Part shown: positions 5,507-10,959 of the stretch, piece after piece | Numbering within the stretch: position 1 is the first letter of the stretch | How the letters are laid out: each line of letters opens with the position of its first letter | NCBI GenBank assembly: GCA_023437745.1 | Contig: JAEZFI010000199.1 | Location: forward strand, 1 to 10,959 | Length of the DNA stretch: 10,959 nt | Origin: Actinomycetes bacterium | GTDB lineage: Bacteria > Actinomycetota > Acidimicrobiia > Acidimicrobiales > Microtrichaceae | Reading direction: 5' to 3' | Position numbers and translations under genes: made by a program | Notes under the pieces: generated by a model | The model's database searches: none | What the model was told of the DNA's origin: nothing | What the model saw: only the letters and a program-made list of their open reading frames with translations

Positions 5507-6049
5507 TCAGCCCTCCTCGTGGGTGCCACGGCCGGCGCGGCCGGCCATCGCCGCGGCGACGAGCGCCTCGTCCTCGTCGCTGGCCGTCGTGTCCACGTTG
5601 CGGCGTCGAGCCCTCGAGAACACGACGCCGAGGCCGGCGAGCAGGCCGGCACCTACGACGACCGGCAGGACCCAGATGAGCGCCGTGATCCCTCGCCCCG
5701 AGGGGTTCAGCAAGACCCGCTCGCCGTACCGGTCGGGGTCGGCGAACCAGCTGAGGATCTCGTCGTTGGTGCGGCCACGCGCCATCTGCCGGCGGATCTC
5801 GTCGCGCATCTGGACGGCGATCGGCGCCTGGCTGTTCGCGACCGACTCACCGGTGCACTGGAGGCAGCGCATCTGCTCCGAGAGGTGGAACAGCCGGTCG
5901 TCCGACGTGCCCTCGGTCGGGTCGGATCCCCAGCCCACCGCGATCGCACCGGCGGCGAGCAGCCCCATCAGCCCCCACAGCACGACACGCGCCCGCCACG
6001 GCTGCGACCGGACACCGGCGCCCGCGTCGGCCGGAGCGGTGGCGCTCAC
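5507..6049 (-). CDS. ccmH: cytochrome c maturation thiol-reductant CcmH
   Basis: A 180-residue CcmH/CycL protein. It carries the hallmark RCLQC motif (Cys62, Cys65) in MRCLQCTGESVANSQAPIA, followed by MRDEIRRQMARGRTNDEIL and RYGERVLLNP, all standard for the family. Helices at about 22-40 and 122-144 place the CXXC domain outside the membrane. CcmH helps reduce or hold the CXXCH thiols of apocytochrome c together with CcmG and CcmF. The GTG at 6049 overlaps the ccmG stop as GTGA and has an AGGAGG Shine-Dalgarno four bases upstream. In contrast to the long fused E. coli CcmH, the TPR part is a separate downstream gene. The C-terminal tail after 150 is acidic and Ala-rich, probably cytosolic. 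Confidence 0.93.
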   Translation of the reverse strand: MSATAPADAGAGVRSQPWRARVVLWGLMGLLAAGAIAVGWGSDPTEGTSDDRLFHLSEQMRCLQCTGESVANSQAPIAVQMRDEIRRQMARGRTNDEILSWFADPDRYGERVLLNPSGRGITALIWVLPVVVGAGLLAGLGVVFSRARRRNVDTTASDEDEALVAAAMAGRAGRGTHEEG

Positions 6050-6669
6050 GATCCCTCCTGGTGCGCCGTGATCAGCCGGTCCAGGCCCTCGACCGTGACC
6101 CCGCCCTCGATCTTGTCGACGACCACGCCGTCGGGATCGATGAGGTACGACTCGGGGAGCTTGGCGACCCCGTAGTCGAGCGCCACCCGGGCGTTTCCCT
6201 CGGCGACGATCGGCCAGTCGCCCCCGTTCTCCTCGAAGAACGCCTCGACGGCCGCCGGATCCTCGTCGAAGGCGACCGACACGACGGCCCCCGCACCAGA
6301 GGCGCGGCCCTGCTCGTCGAACGCGACGAGGTGCGGGTGCTCCACCTTGCACGGGCCGCACCACGTGGCGAAGAAGTTCAACAGCAGCCAGCGACCCCGG
6401 TAGTCGGCGACGTCGACCGTGCGCCCCTGGGTGTCGGTGGCGACCAGCTCGGGTGCGGGCTTGCCGATCAGCCCGCTGCCCACCGGGCGGCCGCTGTCGG
6501 ACGGGCTGGTCGCGAGCAGCACCACGAGCAGCACCACGACGACGCCGACGATCCCGGCGATCACCGGGGCGACCGGACGCCGCCGCTCCGCCGTCGGCGT
6601 CGCCATGGCCGACGTGCCCGCGGGCGCAGCGGACGCCGTGGTGCGAGGCTCCTGCTCGGACGCCGTCAC
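6046..6669 (-). CDS. ccmG: thiol:disulfide oxidoreductase CcmG/DsbE-like
   Basis: A 207-residue membrane-anchored thioredoxin. A cytosolic N-terminal tail of about 33 residues is followed by a Val/Leu-rich helix (34-53). The thioredoxin domain then runs from about 62, with active site FFATWCGPCK (Cys104, Cys107) and the cis-Pro loop KLPESYLID (Pro172). In System I it reduces apocytochrome cysteines, usually via CcmH, and is itself recharged by a CcdA/DsbD protein, which is not in this window. The GTG at 6669 overlaps the ccmF stop as GTGA, with no Shine-Dalgarno, so translation is probably coupled; an internal ATG at 6606 (residue 22) is an alternative start that keeps the whole helix. It overlaps ccmH by four bases downstream. 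Confidence 0.92.
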   Translation of the reverse strand: MTASEQEPRTTASAAPAGTSAMATPTAERRRPVAPVIAGIVGVVVVLLVVLLATSPSDSGRPVGSGLIGKPAPELVATDTQGRTVDVADYRGRWLLLNFFATWCGPCKVEHPHLVAFDEQGRASGAGAVVSVAFDEDPAAVEAFFEENGGDWPIVAEGNARVALDYGVAKLPESYLIDPDGVVVDKIEGGVTVEGLDRLITAHQEGS

Positions 6670-8729
6670 GTCGCGACCGGCTCGGGCTGGTGGTCGTCGT
6701 CGACCGGCCGGTCGCTGCTCGACCCGGGTCCGGGCGCACCGACGCCTGCGGCGGCCGTGTCGTGCTCGGGCCCGGCGTCAGCGGCACCGAGGTCGAGGGG
6801 CGCGGACACGGGGTCGGTGGGGCGGCGGCGACGACCCGGGAAGGCCGCCATGGCCGTCCCGGCGACCATGATCCCGCCGCCGATCCACAGCCAGATGATC
6901 AGCGGCTGCACGATGACACGGAGGCCGATCGACGGGTCGTCCTCGGTGGGCTGGCGTTGCAGGGAGAGGTACACGTCCCGGACGATGCCCACGTCGACCG
7001 ACGGCGTCGGCACGGTCTGCCCCGTCCGGGTGTAGCGGTTGATCGACGGTTCGAACACGTCGCCCCCGTCGATCCGGACCTTCGCCCGCACGGACTGGCG
7101 GTTCGCCTCGTTCCGCACGTAGGTGCCCTCGTAGGTGACCTCGTGGCCTGCGACGCGGGCGGTGTCGCCGATGTCCATCGAGAACTCGCCCTCGTGGAGG
7201 AAGCTCTGCGAGGCGGCGAACGCCACGGCCAGCACGATCGTCCCGAGGTGCACGACCATGCCGCCGTTCGTCCGGCCGAGCAGGCCGCGGAGGCCCTGGC
7301 GGCGGGTGGCGAGCACGAGCTGGCGGATGGCCGACGCCGCGGCGAACCCGCCGAGGCCGAAGGCGAGCAGCGGCGCCCAGCCCCGGGCACCGAGGAGCAC
7401 CGACGCCCACACCGTGGCGACCCCCGTCCAGGCCGGCCACCAGAGGCGCTGGCGGAGCGTCTCCCCCGTCGTGATGCGCCACGGCAGGACGGGAGCGACG
7501 CCCATCAGCAGGAGCAGGAGCAGACCGATCGGTGTGCTCATCGTGTCGAAGAACGGCGCGCCGACCGAGATGCGGTCGTTGTTCACCGCTTCGACGATCA
7601 GCGGGAAGGTGACGCCCAGGAGGCACACGAAGCAGAACGCGGCGAACACCACGTTGTTGAGGAGGAAGGCCCCCTCACGGCTGACGGGCGAGTCGATCTG
7701 ACCCGGCGAGCGCAGCCGGTCCCCCCGCCACCCGATCAGGCCGATCGACACCAGGACGATCAGCCCGAAGAACCCGAGGAGCAGCGGCCCGACCTCGGAG
7801 TTCGAGAAGGCGTGCACCGAGTCGATGACCCCCGACCGAGTGAGGAAGGTGCCCAGGATCGTGAGCGCGAAGGTCGAGCAGAGCAGCGTGAGGTTCCAGA
7901 CGCGCAGCATGCCGCGCCGCTCCTGCACCATCACCGAGTGGACGTACGCGGTCCCCGCCAGCCACGGCATGAACGAGGCCACCTCGACGGGGTCCCACGC
8001 CCAGTACCCACCCCAGCCGAGGACCTCGTAGCTCCACCAGGCGCCGAGGACGATGCCGGCGGTGAGGAAGCCCCACGAGAACAGCGTCCAGCGGCGGGTC
8101 TCGAGCAGCCACCCCTCGCCGACCCGGCCGGTGACGAGCGCTGCGACCGCGAAGGCGAACGGGACGGTGAACCCGACGTAGCCGAGGTAGAGCATCGGCG
8201 GGTGGAACGCCATGAGGATGTGGTTCTGCAACAGGACGTTGGGCCCGGGACCGTCGGTGAACCCGGCCGGCACGTCGACGCCCACGAACGGGCGTGCGGC
8301 GGTGAGCATCAGACCGAAGAAGAAGATGGCCACGGCGAACATCACGAGGAGCGCCCAGGCCACCATGCGGTCGTCGATGCGAGCCCGGAAGCGGTGGGCG
8401 ACGGCCATCGTGTAGCCGGCGAGCACGAGGCCCCACAGGAGGATCGACCCCTCGAGCGACGACCACATCGTGGCCACGTTGAACGGGAACGGCGTCAGCT
8501 TCGAGTGGTGGTTGACCAGGTACTCGACGGTGAAGTCGTTGGTGAGGAGCGCCCGCTGCATGGCGAAGGTGGCCACCACCGCCCCGGCCAGCAGGAGGAA
8601 GGCGAACCCCCGGCTCTGGCGCAGGAGGTCGCTGCGGTGCCGGGCCAGGCCGACGGCCTGGCTGACGAGGCCGAGCAGCGCGGCCACCAGCCCCAACGCC
8701 ACGCCGGCATTGCCGATCGCGACGTTCAC
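6666..8729 (-). CDS. ccmF: heme lyase CcmF
   Basis: A 687-residue polytopic membrane protein that attaches heme from CcmE to apocytochrome c. The tryptophan-rich WWD motif is GWGGYWAWDPVEV (238-250). Histidines 176 (AFHPPML), 264, 306 and 494 correspond, with a constant +3 offset, to the heme-ligand histidines 173, 261, 303 and 491 of E. coli CcmF. The large external loop after residue 508 (SFLHEGEFSMDIGDTARVAG) is also typical, followed by a last helix near 605-630 and a low-complexity cytosolic tail of about 55 residues. At position 250 the motif has Val where E. coli has Asn (DPVEN). The GTG at 8729 forms a GTGA overlap with the ccmE stop; no Shine-Dalgarno is seen, suggesting coupling. 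Confidence 0.96.
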   Translation of the reverse strand: MNVAIGNAGVALGLVAALLGLVSQAVGLARHRSDLLRQSRGFAFLLLAGAVVATFAMQRALLTNDFTVEYLVNHHSKLTPFPFNVATMWSSLEGSILLWGLVLAGYTMAVAHRFRARIDDRMVAWALLVMFAVAIFFFGLMLTAARPFVGVDVPAGFTDGPGPNVLLQNHILMAFHPPMLYLGYVGFTVPFAFAVAALVTGRVGEGWLLETRRWTLFSWGFLTAGIVLGAWWSYEVLGWGGYWAWDPVEVASFMPWLAGTAYVHSVMVQERRGMLRVWNLTLLCSTFALTILGTFLTRSGVIDSVHAFSNSEVGPLLLGFFGLIVLVSIGLIGWRGDRLRSPGQIDSPVSREGAFLLNNVVFAAFCFVCLLGVTFPLIVEAVNNDRISVGAPFFDTMSTPIGLLLLLLMGVAPVLPWRITTGETLRQRLWWPAWTGVATVWASVLLGARGWAPLLAFGLGGFAAASAIRQLVLATRRQGLRGLLGRTNGGMVVHLGTIVLAVAFAASQSFLHEGEFSMDIGDTARVAGHEVTYEGTYVRNEANRQSVRAKVRIDGGDVFEPSINRYTRTGQTVPTPSVDVGIVRDVYLSLQRQPTEDDPSIGLRVIVQPLIIWLWIGGGIMVAGTAMAAFPGRRRRPTDPVSAPLDLGAADAGPEHDTAAAGVGAPGPGSSSDRPVDDDHQPEPVAT

Positions 8730-9241
8730 GGCGTCGCCGGCCGCTCGGCGTCCTTCTCGGCCTCGACCAGGCGGTCCTCGTTCTTCTCGTCGTACTCGTT
8801 GTCGTGGCGGATGAGGATCCGGTCGGAGCGGAACCGCGGGGCCCCGTCGGCGGAGGTGAACGCGCCTTCGAGGACGACGGGGATCTTCGGGCCGAACAAC
8901 TCGGGCGGTTCGCCGCTGTGCTCCACCGGGACGGTCACGTCGTGGAACCGGAGGTCGAAGGTGACGCCACCGGCGTCGCGCACGACGGTGCCCTCCACGA
9001 CGTTGCCCTGGACGCGGATCCGCTTGACCCCGATGTCAGCACGCTTCGCCACGGCGGCGTCGACGTTGTAGAAGTACGTCGTCGCGTTGCTGAGCCCCTG
9101 GAACAGCACCACGCCGAGCGCGCCCAGCACGACGACGAGGAGGACCGCGGCCTTCCACGACCTGCGCCGGCGGGGTGCGAGCGGGGTGCCGTCGTCGCGC
9201 GGCGTGAGGTCGAGGCCCGGCGCGGAGTCGGCGGCGGTCAC
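8726..9241 (-). CDS. ccmE: heme chaperone CcmE
   Basis: A 171-residue CcmE. A basic stretch (APRRRRSWK) precedes one membrane helix (about 31-50), then an OB-fold domain with YFYNVDAAVAK and RIRVQGNVVEGTV. The heme-binding motif is LIRHDNEY, with His146 and Tyr150 matching the His130/Tyr134 pair of E. coli CcmE (HDENY). It is therefore the His-type chaperone that binds heme covalently before handing it to CcmF, not the Cys variant found in some other lineages. The GTG at 9241 is chosen because it forms the GTGA overlap with the ccmD stop seen at neighbouring junctions; a GTG at 9247 would add two residues. The tail after Tyr150 is highly charged. Confidence 0.95.
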   Translation of the reverse strand: MTAADSAPGLDLTPRDDGTPLAPRRRRSWKAAVLLVVVLGALGVVLFQGLSNATTYFYNVDAAVAKRADIGVKRIRVQGNVVEGTVVRDAGGVTFDLRFHDVTVPVEHSGEPPELFGPKIPVVLEGAFTSADGAPRFRSDRILIRHDNEYDEKNEDRLVEAEKDAERPATP

Positions 9242-9402
9242 ATCCACCGCCGGGAGCTCTCGGGGACCTGCTGGGAGAGCCGGCGACCGCGGCGCACGAC
9301 GGACAGGGCGTACCCCCCGATCGCGACGAAGGACACGACCCAGGCGAGGACGATCAGCCACCACGTGTCGGTGGTGATCTCGGCGAGCACGGCGGCGCTC
9401 AC
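9238..9402 (-). CDS. ccmD: small heme-exporter subunit CcmD
   Basis: A 54-residue protein with one membrane helix (about 14-36, WWLIVLAWVVSFVAIGGYAL) followed by the basic stretch RRGRR, the usual CcmD layout of external N-terminus and cytosolic basic C-terminus. CcmD holds CcmABC together and helps release holo-CcmE. Sequence conservation in this family is low, so the call rests on size, topology and its place between ccmC and ccmE. The GTG at 9402 overlaps the ccmC stop as GTGA, and its own stop overlaps the ccmE start the same way. Only a weak G-run precedes the start. Confidence 0.85.
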   Translation of the reverse strand: MSAAVLAEITTDTWWLIVLAWVVSFVAIGGYALSVVRRGRRLSQQVPESSRRWM

Positions 9403-10166
9403 GAGGGTGCCCCCGTCGGCCGGATCGCCTCGCTGCGGCGCTGCTCGATCGCGGCGTCGAGGCCGACGTCCAGCAACTGGTCCTCGAGCCAGGCGACGCG
9501 GAACCGGTGCATCGTGAGCCAGGCGCCGACGACGGCGAACACGACCATCGACAGCATCAGCGTGAAGTACTGCAGGCCGGCGATGCTGGGGTCGGCGGTG
9601 CCGAGCGCCGTCTTGCTCTGGTGCAGCGACGCCCACCAGTTCACCGACTCCCGCACGACCGGGATCATGGCGGCGGCGATCAGGTTGACCACACCGCTGC
9701 GGACGGCTCGGGTGCGCGGTGAGGCCGGGAGGGACCGCACGGCCAAGTAGCCCACGTAGATCAGGAACAGCACGGCGGTCGAGGTCAGCCGGGCGTCCCA
9801 GGTCCAGAACACGCCCCAGGTCATCCGACCCCAGATGGCACCGACGACGAGGGTGACCCCGAGCAGCAGCGTCGCGACCTCGGCCGAGGCGTGCGCGGCG
9901 AGGTCGGCGAACTGCGAGCGCTTCCAGATGGCGAACACGCTGAACGCCGCGCTGGCGAGCATCAGGCAGTACGCGGCGGTGATCGTCGGGACGTGCACGT
10001 ACATGATGCGGATGGACTCACCCAGCTCGACGTCGGGCTTCGAGAAGACGAAGGAGAAGAGGCCGACCGCGACGAGTCCCACGATCGAGGCGATGCCGAG
10101 GAGGCGGGTGCCGCGCGACGAGGTCGACATGGGCGCGCTCGCTGTCGCCGGCGATTCGGGGGTCAT
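9399..10166 (-). CDS. ccmC: heme-handling membrane protein CcmC
   Basis: A 255-residue polytopic protein that presents heme to CcmE. It has the expected external heme-ligand histidines, His58 in RIMYVHVP and His182 in NWWASLHQ (E. coli His60 and His184), and the WWD motif MTWGVFWTWDARLTS (115-129). The ATG at 10166 is favoured: a GGAGG lies seven bases upstream, and the codon overlaps the ccmB stop (TGATG). The adjacent GTG at 10169 would add one residue and give a GTGA overlap. The N-terminal 20 residues are Ser/Thr/Pro-rich, and a hydrophilic tail of about 35 residues follows the last helix. Confidence 0.95.
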   Translation of the reverse strand: MTPESPATASAPMSTSSRGTRLLGIASIVGLVAVGLFSFVFSKPDVELGESIRIMYVHVPTITAAYCLMLASAAFSVFAIWKRSQFADLAAHASAEVATLLLGVTLVVGAIWGRMTWGVFWTWDARLTSTAVLFLIYVGYLAVRSLPASPRTRAVRSGVVNLIAAAMIPVVRESVNWWASLHQSKTALGTADPSIAGLQYFTLMLSMVVFAVVGAWLTMHRFRVAWLEDQLLDVGLDAAIEQRRSEAIRPTGAPS

Positions 10167-10834
10167 CACGCATCCTCCAGGAGGGGGCCCCACACGGCGA
10201 TGCCGAGTGCGAGGTACACCCCGGAAACGATGCCAAGCATCGCAGCCCATTGCCAGCCGCTACCAACTCCGTGGCCCAGCGCGATCTCGAACGCGCGGGC
10301 CCCGCCGAGCAGCACCGGCGCCAGCACGGGCAGCAGCAGCAGGGGCAGGAGCGTGTCCCGATGGCGGGCGCCGGAGACCAGCGGGCCGTACAGCGCACCC
10401 GCCGCTGAGATCGCCAGAGCCCCCAGGATCGCTGTGACGCACAGGAGAGCGACCCCCGTGGGGGTCACGTCGTAGAAGATGACGATCGCCAGCCCGAGGA
10501 CGATCTCCACCGCCAGGACCTGGACGAAGAGCGCCGCGGTCTTGCCCAGGAAGATGCCACCGGGCGCCAAGCCGGACATGCGTAGGGCATCTGTCACACC
10601 GTCGGCCCGCTCGATCGCGAAGGTCCGCTGCACCATCAGGACCGCAGCGAACAGCACGGTGGTCCAGAAGAGCCCGGACGCGACCCGCTGGAGGGTGCGT
10701 GACTCGGCGTCGAGCGCGAACCCGAAGATCAGGACGACGGCCAGCACGAACGGCAGGACCTGCGAGGTGGCGACCTTGGAGCGGGCCTCCAGCCGGAGGT
10801 CCTTCCCGGCGATCAGGAGCGCGTCATGGAGCAA
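10166..10834 (-). CDS. ccmB: heme exporter membrane subunit CcmB
   Basis: A 222-residue protein with about six membrane helices, the permease of the CcmAB ATPase complex that drives release of heme-loaded CcmE from CcmC. Family signatures are the N-terminal KDLRLEARSK (11-20), the segment around ERADGVTDALRMSGLAPGG (75-93) ending in Lys98, and LPLLLLPVLAPVLLGG (163-178). The start is TTG at 10834, supported by a GGAGG six bases upstream; there is no in-frame ATG or GTG nearby. It overlaps the ccmA 3' end by 11 bases and the ccmC start by one base, so translation is likely coupled. Confidence 0.92.
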   Translation of the reverse strand: MLHDALLIAGKDLRLEARSKVATSQVLPFVLAVVLIFGFALDAESRTLQRVASGLFWTTVLFAAVLMVQRTFAIERADGVTDALRMSGLAPGGIFLGKTAALFVQVLAVEIVLGLAIVIFYDVTPTGVALLCVTAILGALAISAAGALYGPLVSGARHRDTLLPLLLLPVLAPVLLGGARAFEIALGHGVGSGWQWAAMLGIVSGVYLALGIAVWGPLLEDA

Positions 10835-10959
10835 CGGGGGCCTCCGGCGACGGCCCTGGTGCGTCCGGCGCCCGATCCTCGGCGGGCAGCACGACGCCCC
10901 CGCCCATCGCGACCTCGCGGCGGGCGACGGCCTTCGCCCGGTCGGTCTCGTGGCTGGCG
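10824..10959 (-). CDS. ccmA: heme exporter ATPase CcmA, 3' end only
   Basis: The window holds only the last 44 codons, the rest lying beyond the right edge. The visible part begins ASHETDRAKAVARREVAMGG, which contains the switch histidine (H-loop, SHE) and the region after it typical of ABC-transporter ATPases. A Pro/Ala-rich tail follows and the gene stops at TGA 10824-10826. Position directly before ccmB, overlapping it by 11 bases, identifies it as ccmA. The Walker A, Walker B and signature motifs cannot be checked here. Confidence 0.8.
   Translation of the reverse strand, partial: ASHETDRAKAVARREVAMGGGVVLPAEDRAPDAPGPSPEAPVAP

Noticed and set aside
4324..5652. A longer start for the CcmI-like protein at 5652.
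   Set aside because: The extra 49 residues are Arg/Ser/Pro-rich and overlap ccmH in another frame. The GTG at 5505 has a good GGAGGG site and fits the tight operon spacing.
6453..9071. An 872-codon open frame on the plus strand, opposite ccmG, ccmF and ccmE.
   Set aside because: It is antisense to three genes with intact catalytic motifs. Its translation is Arg/Asp/Glu/His/Pro-rich low complexity with no recognisable domain, the expected artefact of few stop codons in high-GC DNA.
9399..10250. A longer CcmC starting at 10250.
   Set aside because: The extra residues lie inside ccmB and are low complexity; the start at 10166 has GGAGG at seven bases and couples to the ccmB stop.
1..10959. Searched by eye for tRNA, rRNA, CRISPR arrays, insertion sequences, riboswitches and a hidden defence or secretion system.
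   Set aside because: No such structure was recognised. Most of the window is accounted for by compact known-family genes, with non-coding gaps of under 140 bases.

Overview
The window is very GC-rich, uses many GTG/TTG starts, packs its genes tightly and encodes Thr/Asp-rich low-complexity linkers in exported proteins. Together with an actinobacterial style of leaderless promoter, this points to a high-GC actinobacterium. Acidimicrobiia is my best guess from general gene style; it is an inference, not shown by a marker gene.

Left part (1-3116): a minus-strand cupredoxin-like lipoprotein (38-640) is divergent from a plus-strand SixA-type histidine phosphatase (777-1250). Then, on the plus strand, come a GlxA-type regulator (DJ-1/PfpI domain plus AraC DNA-binding domain, 1330-2325) and a free-standing DJ-1/PfpI enzyme of isonitrile-hydratase type (2442-3116). 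The regulator is preceded by phased TGGCA half-sites that look like an AraC-family operator. The gap between regulator and enzyme holds a 20-base near-perfect direct repeat.

Right part (10959 down to 3068, all minus strand): an ordered System I cytochrome c maturation operon, ccmA (only its 3' end is in the window), ccmB, ccmC, ccmD, ccmE, ccmF, ccmG/dsbE, ccmH and a ccmI-like TPR gene, followed after 32 bases by a saccharopine dehydrogenase-family gene. The last gene probably has its own leaderless promoter, and its 3' end overlaps the DJ-1 gene tail-to-tail by 49 bases.

How the genes work together: CcmA-D load heme onto the chaperone CcmE outside the membrane. CcmG and CcmH keep the apocytochrome CXXCH thiols reduced. 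CcmF with CcmH and the CcmI-like protein ligates heme to apocytochrome. Almost every ccm junction is a 4-base GTGA stop/start overlap, so the operon appears translationally coupled. The ccm promoter lies beyond the right edge. The left genes have no evident functional tie to ccm, except that the lipoprotein is probably also an extracytoplasmic redox (copper) protein.

I see no mobile element, CRISPR array, tRNA or rRNA. The window is mostly recognisable housekeeping. The less ordinary parts are the long Cys-His loop of the cupredoxin, the paired-cysteine duplicated modules of the CcmI-like protein, the WWD-motif substitution in CcmF, the GlxA operator/DJ-1 pair and the 20-base repeat.
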